Shown here: positions 1-9,130 of the stretch, piece after piece
Numbering within the stretch: position 1 is the first letter of the stretch
Layout: every line of letters begins with the position of its first letter
Assembly (NCBI GenBank): GCA_028284565.1
Contig: JANQRM010000426.1
Coordinates: 1 to 59,357 of the forward strand
Reading direction: 5' to 3'
Length of the DNA: 59,357 bases
Source of the DNA: Anaerolineae bacterium
GTDB taxonomy: Bacteria; Chloroflexota; Anaerolineae; Aggregatilineales; Phototrophicaceae
Position numbers and translations under genes: made by a program
Notes under the pieces: generated by a model
What the model was told of the DNA's origin: nothing
Seen by the model: only the letters and a program-made list of their open reading frames with translations
The model's database searches: none

Positions 1-973
1 AGACGGTCTCCGTGATGAGGTTCTGGTCGTTGGTTAAGCCATTGGCGGCATCGCTATCGTGGTCAATGGCGGTCCCGGCAGCGGCTTGCTTCCAGACCGC
101 ACTTTCAAAGACCCAATCAGCCGGATCAGAACTGCCTTGTTCGACATAATTGGCGATCTGGCGGATGGGACGACCCAAAGCATCGTAGACGGTATAGTTG
201 GTGCGATAAACTTCTGTTGAACTTTCAATCGCTTCGAGTTGCCCTGTCTGCACCACCCGACCCAATTCATCGTAGCCAGTGGTCGAGATCAGGTCGCGGT
301 CGACTGCATCACTTGCCACATAACTGCTCGAACGGGGATCGAGGGTGGCATCATAACCCGTATCACCCGGATTCAGCGCGATCGTGGCATTCTCATTGGC
401 AGCACGGACGACTTTGACGGGTCGATTGAGGCTGTCATAGACGGTAAAGGTCACCCGTCCAGCCGTATCCGTAGTCTTGACGACATTGCCAACCGCATCG
501 TATTCGGTCTCGGAGATGAGGTCCTCATCGACATTGCTGGATTGGGGATAGGCACTCAGGTCAGGATCGGTTCCTGTACCCGAGTAATCGTTGTTGTAGT
601 CGGGGTCACTGGCATTCACCACCGTCTTGATGAGGCGATCGGCATCGTCATAACCATAGAGGGTGACTTTGCCTTCGGCATCGCGTGTTAGGCGCACCAA
701 GCCGCGTTCATTGTAGGCGGTATCGGCAATGACATTTTGGTTGTTCTCGCTCCCATGGGAGATGGTCGTGCCACCTGCGCCGTCTTTCCAAACCCCACTT
801 TCAAAGACCCAATCGCCGGGGGCATCGCATCCATGACTGAGATTAGGATCGTGAGTTCCGTACGCAGTAGGGTATGGTCGATTATTGAATTGGTGATTGA
901 GCGATTCAAACCGCGATGGTGTCTCACCAAACCTTGTTGGAAATTGAGAATGCCTGTATTGGATAACAAGGTC
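1..973 (-). pseudogene. YD-repeat (RHS-family) protein, fragment running off the left edge
   Basis: The minus-strand frame is open from 973 to the window edge but has no in-frame ATG, and a TAG precedes it at 974-976. Reading it gives repeated YD motifs such as GYDELGRV, VYDALGRPI, VYDSLNRPV, EYDAVGNVV and YGYDDADRL, typical of RHS/YD-repeat surface proteins, which are normally thousands of residues long. A unit containing DWVFES-VWK appears twice (near 70-120 and near 780-825), so the repeat is long-period. From about 830 to 973 the translation loses YD character. The gene therefore appears 5'-truncated by the rearrangement that left integrase sequence at about 1053-1122. Its C-terminus lies outside the window. 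The family call is firm; whether it is a pseudogene or a silent cassette is inferred. Confidence 0.75.
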
Positions 974-1052
974 CTAAACGCATAGACGCGACCAAATGCG
1001 CGGTTTCTGTTTTCTGCAAATTGTTCCCTGTGGAACATTTTCCCGATAGGGA

Positions 1053-1122
1053 CTATCCAAACCGAAAACGACTGCAAACCGTCGCTGTTCGGCATTTACG
1101 GCTTGGGCATAGTGTAGTGTGG
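1053..1122 (-). repeat. ~70-bp direct repeat, copy A: remnant of a tyrosine recombinase 3' end
   Basis: This stretch is about 90% identical by eye to 9060-9130, in the same orientation. It encodes HYAQAVNAEQRR, the active-site Tyr segment of the recombinase at 9060-10009. Similarity stops abruptly on both sides. The flanking minus-strand frames (about 1123-1600) do not read as integrase, so only a scar of a recombinase gene remains. Confidence 0.7.
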
Positions 1123-1624
1123 GATTAGGGATCGCATGGGCGATATAATCGTCGTCGGTTCCACGCATAGACAAAGAGCTTGAGGATGTGCTCCAAAGCG
1201 CGTAAACAACGCGAGAAGCAAGGGGAACGTCGGAGCTTTTGTCCAACCGATTGACGAAACGCCGCGACGTAAAGATGTGTAGTAGCACAGGCACAATCTC
1301 ACCCTGTATCTGCATCCACACTTGATCCGAGCTATCGATGAGACTCTGCGCTGGGTAATCACTGACGAAGCGCACACACAACTTACGACTGAGGAACTGT
1401 GCAAGGTAAAATTAAGTAGTAAGAGGGTCGTAGGATAATGTGTTGAGGGGCAAACCAACCACTCGTTGTGCGGCAATTCCGTAGTGAAGCATTTCCCTGC
1501 AGCGGTTGTGGAGGGGCAGGAGTGCAGTCTTCATGGTTAGTGGGTCGAGTCGAAGAAAGCTCATCAAGTGAATTGCGTTGGGGCAACTCATCGATAACAA
1601 ATGTCAGCTAAAAATCGATTCGTG
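1123..1624. other. Non-coding or degraded stretch
   Basis: This is about 500 bases between the integrase scar and the stop of the 2-hydroxyacid dehydrogenase gene. Several overlapping minus-strand frames are open here, but none shows a recognisable motif, ribosome-binding site or sensible composition. I see no hairpin terminator and no RNA gene. It is most likely decayed mobile-element or YD-protein DNA. Confidence 0.4.
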
Positions 1625-2647
1625 TCAATATAGTCTTTCAACATCAAGAACGTTTTTCATGGGTTCATCTGCGAGAAAAAGTTGAAGATTCTCGCGGAAA
1701 AGATTGGTGATTTTAGCATTTTCCGTTTCAGCTGTACTCGCGGAGTGTGGACTAATGATCACATTGGGCATCTCCCAGAGTGGGCTTTCTGGAGGCAAAG
1801 GCTCGACCTCGAAGACATCTAATGCCGCTCCAGCTAATTGACTGTTTTGTAGTGCCTCGATCATGGCAGGCTCATCAATCACGGCTCCACGCGCAATGTT
1901 GATAATCACGGCTCCCTTTGGTAATTGAGCGAATTCGGTGGCAGTAATCATCTTTTCGGTTTCGCGTGTATGTGGGACGGCAAGAACAAGATAGTCTGCT
2001 TGATTCAAAAGGGGCGTTAGGTCGCCATAGGGAAATAATTCATCGACAAATTCGATAGGTTGTGAGAGGTTGCGTCGGTTGCCTATGACGCGCATTTCGA
2101 AGGCTTTGGCTAACTTTGCCACTTCTCGACCGATGCTTCCTAAGCCAATGATGCTGACCGTTTTGTCGGCGAGTTCGGTAGCGCAGTAACGCGCCCAATG
2201 TTTATTGGCTTTTTCTACGGCTAGATATTCATAATTTTTAGCGAACATCAACATACTCATGAGAGCAAACTCGGCAAGAGGTCGAGCATGTGTTCCGCTG
2301 GCAGTAGTAAAAATCCAATCGGTTTTCTCAGCATAGCCTAAGCGTTTGACCAATTGTCCAATCCCCGCACTGGTGGATTGAATCCACTTGAGGTTGGGTG
2401 CCAAGTCTGGTAAGTCATCGAGATGCGTGAAATCGAAATCAAATAGGACATCAGCTTGGGCGAGGAGGATGCGCCATTCCTCTTCTTGCTCGGGGGTACG
2501 GTCAATGCGGGCGGTGTGGTGAGCAATATATTGGGGTTCTCCAATTAAATCTGGACGATAGTTAATCGTGACCTGCGGAAACTGGTCTTGAATTTGCTGA
2601 ACATATTTGGGTTCGAGATAAGACGCGATGAGAATATTGAGCGACAT
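1625..2647 (-). CDS. D-isomer-specific 2-hydroxyacid dehydrogenase
   Basis: A 340-residue NAD-dependent 2-hydroxyacid dehydrogenase, a usual length for the family. The Rossmann nucleotide-binding motif GLGSIGREVAKLAKAF lies in the middle of the protein. The three catalytic elements are present: Arg in NIARGAVIDE, Glu in VFEVEPLPPESPLW and His in ISPHSAST. It should reduce a 2-keto acid or oxidise the D-2-hydroxy acid in the cytoplasm; the substrate cannot be read from sequence. It starts 26 bases after the stop of the ABC permease gene on the same strand, so it is probably the last gene of that transporter operon. This hints that the imported compound yields a hydroxy or keto acid, which is inference. 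Confidence 0.88.
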   Translation of the reverse strand: MSLNILIASYLEPKYVQQIQDQFPQVTINYRPDLIGEPQYIAHHTARIDRTPEQEEEWRILLAQADVLFDFDFTHLDDLPDLAPNLKWIQSTSAGIGQLVKRLGYAEKTDWIFTTASGTHARPLAEFALMSMLMFAKNYEYLAVEKANKHWARYCATELADKTVSIIGLGSIGREVAKLAKAFEMRVIGNRRNLSQPIEFVDELFPYGDLTPLLNQADYLVLAVPHTRETEKMITATEFAQLPKGAVIINIARGAVIDEPAMIEALQNSQLAGAALDVFEVEPLPPESPLWEMPNVIISPHSASTAETENAKITNLFRENLQLFLADEPMKNVLDVERLY

Positions 2648-2673
2648 AGATGGTTCATTTTCTATTGTTATGA

Positions 2674-3561
2674 TTACAAACGGAGGCGTGGGTCGAGAAC
2701 ATCACGCAAGCCATCGCCCAAAAGATTGATGGACAAAACGGTGACCATAATCGCTAAACCGGGGAAGGTCGTGACCCACCAAGCGACACGGATAAATTCA
2801 CGCCCTTCATCGAGCATGAGTCCCCATTCTGGGTCAGGTGGCTGTTGACCTAAGCCCAAGGAGCTCAAGGCGGCTCCCGCGATGATTGCCCCAGCCACGC
2901 CGTTGGTTGTGACAACTATCAGTGGGGCAATGACATTGGGAAACACATGGCGGAGGATAATACGCCAAGCGGGTGCGCCTAAGGCACGGGCGGCGAGGAT
3001 AAAATCATTCTGCTTAACCGCGAGCGTACTGCCCCGTACGACGCGCGTATAAATGGGAATCGTGGATATGCCTACCGCAATCATTACATTTCGTAGGTCA
3101 CGCCCCAGTACAGCAATAATTGCCAATGCCAAAAGTATGCCCGGAAACGCCAACATCACATCAATCAAGCGCATGATGAGCGAATCCAGCCATCCACCGA
3201 AATAGCCTGAGATTAAGCCCAACAATGTGCCAAATACTGCACCGATTGCGACAGAAAAGATACCAATTTGCAAGGAGATTCGTCCGCCATAGAGGACACG
3301 GGTGAAGATGTCACGTCCTAGATTATCTGTGCCAAACAGATGAATCGAACTCGGTGGTTGCAGACGCTCCCGACGCAATTGCTGGGTAGGCTCATAAGAT
3401 GTAATCAACGGCGCGATAATGACGAGAATAATGATAATGGACAGCACAATTGAACCGACAAGCACATTGCGACTCCGCCCGAATCGCTGAAGGAGCTTCA
3501 ATGTGCGATTTTCTTTGGGAGGTGGCTTTATTTTGGCAACCGATGGATCAAAATTAGTCAT
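2674..3561 (-). CDS. ABC transporter permease, DppC/OppC family
   Basis: A 295-residue inner-membrane permease of the dipeptide/oligopeptide/nickel class. An N-terminal cytoplasmic tail is followed by a first membrane helix (about residues 35-57). The family-typical HLFGTDNLGRDIFTRV motif and five further helices follow. The EAA-type loop that docks the ATPase is seen around ARALGAPAWRIILRHVFPN. The ATG overlaps the stop of the upstream permease (3554), indicating translational coupling. No ATPase genes are nearby, so the ATP-binding subunits must be encoded elsewhere or shared. Confidence 0.92.
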   Translation of the reverse strand: MTNFDPSVAKIKPPPKENRTLKLLQRFGRSRNVLVGSIVLSIIIILVIIAPLITSYEPTQQLRRERLQPPSSIHLFGTDNLGRDIFTRVLYGGRISLQIGIFSVAIGAVFGTLLGLISGYFGGWLDSLIMRLIDVMLAFPGILLALAIIAVLGRDLRNVMIAVGISTIPIYTRVVRGSTLAVKQNDFILAARALGAPAWRIILRHVFPNVIAPLIVVTTNGVAGAIIAGAALSSLGLGQQPPDPEWGLMLDEGREFIRVAWWVTTFPGLAIMVTVLSINLLGDGLRDVLDPRLRL

Positions 3562-4477
3562 AGCGAATTCGCGGGTCTACGAGAACATAAATGAAATCAA
3601 TCAAAATATTGATGAGAACATAAGCGAGTGCGATAAATAAGGTTGTGCCTTGGACAAGTGTAAAGTCTTTTTGCAAGACCGCTTCAACATACATCTGCCC
3701 GATACCAAGACGGGCGAAGATGGTTTCGGTCAACACGGCACCACCCAGCAAATTCCCAAATGTGAGTCCCATAATCGTAATCACCGGTATCAATGCATTT
3801 TGGAGCGCGTGTCGCCAAATCACTCGGCGTTCAGAGATTCCTTTCGAGCGTGCGGTCAAAACAAAATCTTGATTGAGTACCTCTAACATGCTGGAGCGTA
3901 CCATCCGCGCCAGCGACCCAGCGGATACCAACGACAAGGCAAACGCAGGCAAAATCAAGCGACTGAAGCCTCCTTGACCAATGGCAGGGAGCAAACCAAG
4001 TGCAACAGAAAAAATGAGAATAAACAGGATAGACGACCAATAAACTGGAATTGAAATCCCAAGCAAAGCAAGCACCATTGCCACCGTATCTACGACAGTA
4101 TTGTGACGTAACGCCGCCAACATGCCTAAGCCAATCCCAATGATGGCAGAGAGGAGCATGGCGGTGACCGCGAGTTCGATTGTCCATGGCAGACGTGTCA
4201 AGATTTGGTCAAGCACGGGGATATTCGTCTGCAGAGAGCGTCCTAAATCGCCTTGAAGTGCCTTCCACATATAGTCGAGGTATTGGATATGAAGCGGACG
4301 GTCCAAGCCCATTTCTGCACGGACATTCGCCAGCAATTCAGGAGTGCTTCGTTTATCCCCAAGAAAGACCTCTGCGGGGTCGCCGGGGGTAAGATGCAAC
4401 ATCAAGAAGACCGCGATGGAAACAAATAACACCGTGGGAACAGCTTGAAGTAAGCGTCGAATAAAATAACGATTCAT
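3554..4477 (-). CDS. ABC transporter permease, DppB/OppB family
   Basis: A 307-residue partner permease. It opens with the family-typical FIRRLLQAVPTVLFVS membrane helix, followed by HLTPGDPAEVFLG. Later come DYMWKALQGDLGRS and the EAA loop TARSKGISERRVIWRHALQN. Six helices are expected. I chose the ATG at 4477 over a TTG one codon upstream. With the downstream DppC-like gene it forms the membrane channel for substrate delivered by the binding protein encoded at 4537-6129. Confidence 0.92.
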   Translation of the reverse strand: MNRYFIRRLLQAVPTVLFVSIAVFLMLHLTPGDPAEVFLGDKRSTPELLANVRAEMGLDRPLHIQYLDYMWKALQGDLGRSLQTNIPVLDQILTRLPWTIELAVTAMLLSAIIGIGLGMLAALRHNTVVDTVAMVLALLGISIPVYWSSILFILIFSVALGLLPAIGQGGFSRLILPAFALSLVSAGSLARMVRSSMLEVLNQDFVLTARSKGISERRVIWRHALQNALIPVITIMGLTFGNLLGGAVLTETIFARLGIGQMYVEAVLQKDFTLVQGTTLFIALAYVLINILIDFIYVLVDPRIRYD

Positions 4478-4536
4478 CAATAAGAATGGTGATAGCGGCA
4501 GGCACAGCCCACCACCATCACAAACTCATTTCGTCC

Positions 4537-6129
4537 TTAACCGTTATTTGCCGTATAGAAATTGGGAATGAAACCGCCACCCAAAATCGTCACACTTTCG
4601 ACTGAAGGTGCGCTAGCAAACAAAACAACTGGATCATTGAAGAAGACCATGATCACTTCATCTGCGATTTTCTGCTGAATTTGAGCATAAACGGCGGCGC
4701 GTTCAGCTTGATCGCCAATGCCCACAGCCATATCAATCAGTGTATCCATTTCCTCGTTGCGGTAGCGGTTACGGTTTGTACCACCATCTGCATTAGAGGA
4801 GTGATAGAGTGTGCGGAACACACCGTCAGGGTCAGTTTGCGTATCCCACCATTGTTGCGTGTTATGTTCACCAGCACGAACCACTTCAAGATAGGCGGCG
4901 ATGTCACCGAGATTCAGTTGGAAATCGATCCCTAAAGCTAGCAAGTCTTCACGAATGAATTGCGCCGTGGCTTCATTCAAGGGGCGTGCCGGACTATGAT
5001 GCTCGATCACTAAAGGTACACCATCCCGTTCACGGATGCCGGTGTCATCATTCATTACCCAACCAGCTTCGTCCAAAATCGCTCCAGCCGCATCGGGGTC
5101 ATAGGGGTTTTGTTGGCAATAGACATCCGTCCATGCGAACATGACATTGGTGAGCGCGCTACATGCTGCTGAACCGAGTCCGTCATAAACAAATTCTTGC
5201 ATAGTTTCGATATCAATTGCTTGAGCAATGGCTCGGCGTACTGCCAACTCATCCGTTGGGGATTTTTCTTGATTGAACATCAGTGACCAGCCATGTCCCG
5301 CCTGTGCAAACTGCAAGACATTAAAATCAGAGCTTTCATCGAGGCGTTGGACATCCAAGCCCGGCACCCGATCAATCATATCGACTTCGCCACTTTCCAA
5401 CGCGGCTAAGCGTGTCGTGGGGTCTTCAATCAACTTAAATACAAGGCGATCTAAATCAGTCGGACCAGTCCGACCAAAGACAGCTTCTGTCCCCCAATTG
5501 TAATCGGGGTTACGGACAAGCACGACTTCTGAGTCGGGTGTATAGGATTCAAAGATAAAGGGTCCTGTGCCGACGATACCGGTTATGCCCCAATCTTCGC
5601 CGAGTGCTTCGACTGCAGTGGGGGAGACAGGTCCAAGTTGCGGATGCGATAAGCCATCAAGGAAAGCGGCATTAGGTGATGCGAAGCGTACAACAATCGT
5701 GAATTCATCAAGGACTTCCGATTCCATATAAGGACCAATGAAGCTGAATGCCATCTGCGAATTCAAATCGGGGTCAACAATGCGGTCAAAGGTAAACTTA
5801 ACCGCTTCTGCATTGAAAGGGGTGCCATCATGGAAGGTTACGTCATCACGGAGGCTAAATGTGTATTCAGTGGCATCATCATTCACCGACCAGTCCGTTG
5901 CCAAAGCCGGATGGAAGACCCCCAGTGGTTGTTGCTTAACGAGCGTATCAAAGACATGCCCATCAATAATTTCCACACCAGAGAAGGTGGTTGCACCGGG
6001 GTCCAGTGTGTCAACGGTAAAACTGAGACCAAATACCAATTCATTATCTTGTGCAAGCGAGGGAACGAGGGTGAAACTCATGATGAGTGTTATGAGCATG
6101 AGGCATAACAAGGTCTTTTTTGATTTCAT
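4537..6129 (-). CDS. ABC transporter substrate-binding protein, SBP_bac_5 (DppA/OppA) family
   Basis: A 530-residue secreted solute receptor. The start is the ATG at 6129, preceded by GGAG six bases upstream. A signal peptide (SKKTLLCLMLITLIMSF, cleavage near LAQ-DN) precedes the mature domain. Family hallmarks are VFDTLVKQQPLGVFHPALA near the N-terminus and YTFSLRDDVTFHDGTPFNAE. It captures a peptide-like or other small ligand outside the membrane and feeds the two permeases encoded just downstream. The ligand is unknown. The divergent neighbours (deacylase, oxidoreductase) suggest an amide- or sugar-containing nutrient, but this is inference. Confidence 0.93.
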   Translation of the reverse strand: MKSKKTLLCLMLITLIMSFTLVPSLAQDNELVFGLSFTVDTLDPGATTFSGVEIIDGHVFDTLVKQQPLGVFHPALATDWSVNDDATEYTFSLRDDVTFHDGTPFNAEAVKFTFDRIVDPDLNSQMAFSFIGPYMESEVLDEFTIVVRFASPNAAFLDGLSHPQLGPVSPTAVEALGEDWGITGIVGTGPFIFESYTPDSEVVLVRNPDYNWGTEAVFGRTGPTDLDRLVFKLIEDPTTRLAALESGEVDMIDRVPGLDVQRLDESSDFNVLQFAQAGHGWSLMFNQEKSPTDELAVRRAIAQAIDIETMQEFVYDGLGSAACSALTNVMFAWTDVYCQQNPYDPDAAGAILDEAGWVMNDDTGIRERDGVPLVIEHHSPARPLNEATAQFIREDLLALGIDFQLNLGDIAAYLEVVRAGEHNTQQWWDTQTDPDGVFRTLYHSSNADGGTNRNRYRNEEMDTLIDMAVGIGDQAERAAVYAQIQQKIADEVIMVFFNDPVVLFASAPSVESVTILGGGFIPNFYTANNG

Positions 6130-6267
6130 GGGAAACTCCAAAACAATCTATGTTAAGAGGCTTAGAAAAGGTTGATATCTTCTTAAGTGAGAAAATATCC
6201 CGTCATCAAACTTGATTTGAAGCCACCTCCCCCTTGATGGTTCAACCGGCCCGTTGTTAAAGAATTT

Positions 6268-6295
6268 TTGGATTTATTTCGCCTTGCGCTATACT
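6268..6295 (+). promoter_or_regulatory. Probable sigma70-type promoter for the 6333-8433 pair
   Basis: TTGGAT (6268-6273) and TATACT (6290-6295) are separated by 16 bases and lie about 37 bases before the ATG at 6333. It sits in the ~190-base divergent gap with the substrate-binding protein gene. Confidence 0.5.
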
Positions 6296-6332
6296 ACGAT
6301 TCCTTTCTACTATCGATTGGATATTGTCTACA

Positions 6333-7268
6333 ATGTCAATGCTCCTAGACTATATCGCATGGCAACCATTTTCGCTAATGGCTGGTGCCAATATCGGACA
6401 AATGGATTTGATGATTGGTGAAATTGGTGAGGGTACGCCTATTGGATTGGTGACCGCTGGCGTGCATGGGGATGAAGGACCATGGGGAGCATGGGCGATT
6501 CGTAAACTGCTGATGAATATCAATCGTGATGAATTGTTAGGGACATTGCGTATTGTACCTGTGAGTAACCCCTTCGCAATGGAAGCCGATGCGCGTAATG
6601 CACCCTTTGACACCTTGGATTTGAATCGACAATTTCCTGGCAACCCAGATGGCTCGCATACTGAACGTCTGGCACATTTGTTGACAGAACACGCGGTGAA
6701 TGGGGCAGATATCGTAATAGATTTACATGGAGGTGGCAGTTGGTGTGTGAATGCTTTTGCCTTTCAGATGCCGGGGGGAGAAGCACTATCCCAAGCCTTT
6801 GATGCTCCCTTTATCACCAGCGCACCAGACCGCACTGTAACATTGACAGGTTATGCGCGCTCGCAGGGAGCAACTGTTGCGGCGATTGAAATGGGTGGTC
6901 GCAGTGAGGTCGAAGAGAGTTGGGCAGATCGGATTGCAACAGGATTGAGACGTGCATTAGGACTTGCAGGTGTGCTTACTCCTGTCGGTGATCTGCCACC
7001 AAATCAATCGATTCCAGTTGGTCCATCAACGGTATTACGTCCGTCTCAAGGAGGAATCTTCCTGCCGATAGCTCGCGCTGACCAAGTTGGCACGATTGTT
7101 GAAAAAGGCACAGTTCTGGGACATATGTTGCATCCGGTGACTCAGGAAATCATCGAGACATTTAGTGCACCCTTCGACCAAACCGCCTTGATGCTACTGC
7201 GCCCGACGATGGTACGGCTGGAAGGCGGGGCAATGACCTATGTTATTGCTGAACCCATAACGATTTAA
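6333..7268 (+). CDS. AspA/AstE-family deacylase (M14-like zinc carboxypeptidase fold)
   Basis: 311 residues from the ATG at 6333; a TTG at 6324 is an in-frame alternative. The metal and substrate motifs of the aspartoacylase/succinylglutamate desuccinylase family are visible: GVHGDEGPWG (zinc His and Glu), DLNRQFPGNPDG and DLHGGGSW (third zinc His). A C-terminal stretch rich in Gly and beta-type residues (PSQGGIFLP onward) matches the family's accessory domain. It should hydrolyse an N-acyl or amide bond in the cytoplasm. It lies divergently from a peptide-type ABC transporter and 20 bases before an oxidoreductase gene, so it may act on the imported compound. DoeB-like N-acetyl-diaminobutyrate deacetylases are one possible sub-family; the exact substrate is not readable. 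Confidence 0.82.
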   Translation: MSMLLDYIAWQPFSLMAGANIGQMDLMIGEIGEGTPIGLVTAGVHGDEGPWGAWAIRKLLMNINRDELLGTLRIVPVSNPFAMEADARNAPFDTLDLNRQFPGNPDGSHTERLAHLLTEHAVNGADIVIDLHGGGSWCVNAFAFQMPGGEALSQAFDAPFITSAPDRTVTLTGYARSQGATVAAIEMGGRSEVEESWADRIATGLRRALGLAGVLTPVGDLPPNQSIPVGPSTVLRPSQGGIFLPIARADQVGTIVEKGTVLGHMLHPVTQEIIETFSAPFDQTALMLLRPTMVRLEGGAMTYVIAEPITI

Positions 7269-7287
7269 TTGAAGGGACATGATGTAG

Positions 7288-8433
7288 ATGGCTGAAAAAT
7301 TGCGAATTGGTGTGGTTGGAGCAGGACGGTGGTCCGGTAGCGCACACTTGCCGGGTTGGACTCGTTCTCCCCTGAGTGAATTGGTTGCAATTTGCGATAT
7401 GAATCGGGAGTTAGCGGAACAACGAGCCAAAGAATTCAATATCCCGCACGTGTATACTGATTATCATGAGATGTTAGCAAACGCCGATATTGACGTGGTC
7501 GATGTCTGTACGCGAGGCGGGGTCGGGGATAAGAATAATCATGAACCTCTCGCTTTCGCCGCCTTGGAAGCGGGGAAGCATTGCCTATGTGAAAAACCGG
7601 TTGCCCATGATTATCGTAACACATGGAAAGCCCATGAACTTGCTAAATCAAAGGGACTCAAAACGAAAGTTGGCTTAACCTTCCGCTATGCACCTGCCAT
7701 GCAATACATGCGGGTAATGATACGAGAAGGCTTTATCGGCGCCCCGTATATCTTTAATGGATACGAGCAAAATTCCCAATTTATTAGTCCAACAGAACCA
7801 GTGACTAAAGTCGATTTAATCCCCGCCACCGAAAATGAAGAGATTAAAGTCTCTGCTTTAGAGGGATATGGTGCGCCGATTATTGACCTAAGCATGTGGT
7901 TTATGAACAGCACGATTAAGAGTGTCGTCGGAACACTGCATAACTTTGTACCCTATCGCACGATGCCGGACGGAACCAAAATCCGCACCAATATCGACGA
8001 TGGGGATGTTTATATCGGAGAGTATGAAAACGCTGGGTTCTGTACCATTCAATCGAGTTATGTCACGGTGAATAGCTATCCGGGATTAGAAGCAAGGGCA
8101 TATGGTTCTCAAGGGGCATTATTATGTCGCTTAGGCGCAGAATTAGAAGGGCAACAAATCCTCAAAAAATCGACATCTCCCAATGCTCACGAAGTAGCCT
8201 ATGTTCCAGTGGATATTCCTGACCGCTTCTTTCCTCCCGGTTATACCCCCGGTGAACCTTGGGCTTCGATGTTCTATGCCAACCTCATCCACAATTTCAA
8301 TGAAGAAATCATCAATGATGGCGATGAAAATCAAGGAAATTTTGCTCAGAGTGCGCGCGTACAAGAGATAATCAACGCGGTGGAATTGTCACATCGAGAG
8401 CGTCGTTGGGTGGATCTGCCCTTAGACCGATAA
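7288..8433 (+). CDS. Gfo/Idh/MocA-family oxidoreductase
   Basis: 381 residues. It opens with the Rossmann motif RIGVVGAGRWSGSAHLPGW and has the diagnostic CEKPVAHDYRNTW segment, whose Lys is the catalytic EKP lysine. The C-terminal alpha/beta domain starts near TFRYAPAMQYMR. The family uses NAD(P) to oxidise or reduce sugars, inositols or related polyols. It is 19 bases downstream of the deacylase gene and almost certainly co-transcribed with it. No terminator hairpin was seen after its stop. Confidence 0.9.
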   Translation: MAEKLRIGVVGAGRWSGSAHLPGWTRSPLSELVAICDMNRELAEQRAKEFNIPHVYTDYHEMLANADIDVVDVCTRGGVGDKNNHEPLAFAALEAGKHCLCEKPVAHDYRNTWKAHELAKSKGLKTKVGLTFRYAPAMQYMRVMIREGFIGAPYIFNGYEQNSQFISPTEPVTKVDLIPATENEEIKVSALEGYGAPIIDLSMWFMNSTIKSVVGTLHNFVPYRTMPDGTKIRTNIDDGDVYIGEYENAGFCTIQSSYVTVNSYPGLEARAYGSQGALLCRLGAELEGQQILKKSTSPNAHEVAYVPVDIPDRFFPPGYTPGEPWASMFYANLIHNFNEEIINDGDENQGNFAQSARVQEIINAVELSHRERRWVDLPLDR

Positions 8434-9059
8434 GCGGTTCGTGAAGTCGAGCAACAGTCGTCGAGGTACTATTCAAATGCCATGCTCGATCCTATGGTGA
8501 GCGATGCTGATGCAGATTGAACGGAATATAATTTCCGTGCTTCAATTATTCGATATAAAGTCTCACTTGCTTTTAAAGAACGTTATCGCGGTCGTCCAGA
8601 TTAGTCACACGTGCCAGAGAAATATTTAACACAATCTATCCATGCTGTAGATACTTATATAGAGGATGCTACTCCCGAAAACCTTGTCATTCGGGTGAGG
8701 ATAGGGATACCCACATTCAATCAAAACTCCGCAAGCTCACAAAGCAAGAAGAAATTAAATGGATACACAAAGAGAAGCACAATATAGTGATATTCTCTCA
8801 AAGAACAATTCAGACCCTTCACAAGGCAAAGGGCGGTTGCTCACGATAGAGAAGCGTGGTTCTGATAACAGACATGGAAATTTTCTCATGGGAGCGAAAC
8901 ATTCATCAAAAATTTTCTTGAGCGATTGCTTAGTATCTGGCTAACCTAACTTGTCATAGATTTTTGTCGTCCAATGAATCGTCGGGCAAGCACACCCAAA
9001 TGGCTACCAATTTGTCCAGAACGTCATCATTGATCATATCTCATCACCTTTCTAAGTAT
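8434..9059. other. Degraded intergenic region before the integrase remnant
   Basis: There are roughly 630 bases without a convincing gene. Short protein-like runs occur on the plus strand (for example near 8525-8610, containing FKERYRGRPD, ended by TAG), in shifted frames. This looks like decayed coding DNA that I cannot assign. A perfect palindrome of 6-bp arms (ACGGAA, TTCCGT) enclosing TATAAT lies at 8521-8538. No RNA gene was seen. Confidence 0.35.
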
Positions 9060-9130
9060 CTATCCAAACCGAAAACGACTGCTAGACCGTCGCTGTTCGG
9101 CATTCACGGCTTGAGCATAGTGTAAGGTGG
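9060..9130 (-). repeat. ~70-bp direct repeat, copy B (3' end of the integrase gene)
   Basis: This is the partner of 1053-1122, in the same orientation. It begins with 23 identical bases and then has a few substitutions and small indels. The two copies bracket about 8 kb containing the transporter cassette. Confidence 0.7.

Noticed and set aside
1096..1586. Overlapping minus-strand frames of 60-126 codons
   Set aside because: Compositions and motif content look random and several frames overlap; only the 70-bp integrase scar is credible here.
8521..8538. Perfect 6-bp palindrome enclosing TATAAT
   Set aside because: No gene start or known operator nearby; it could be chance in AT-rich DNA.
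8759..8944. 61-codon plus-strand frame before the integrase remnant
   Set aside because: No RBS and no recognisable motif, and it lies in DNA that appears degraded; not reported as a gene.
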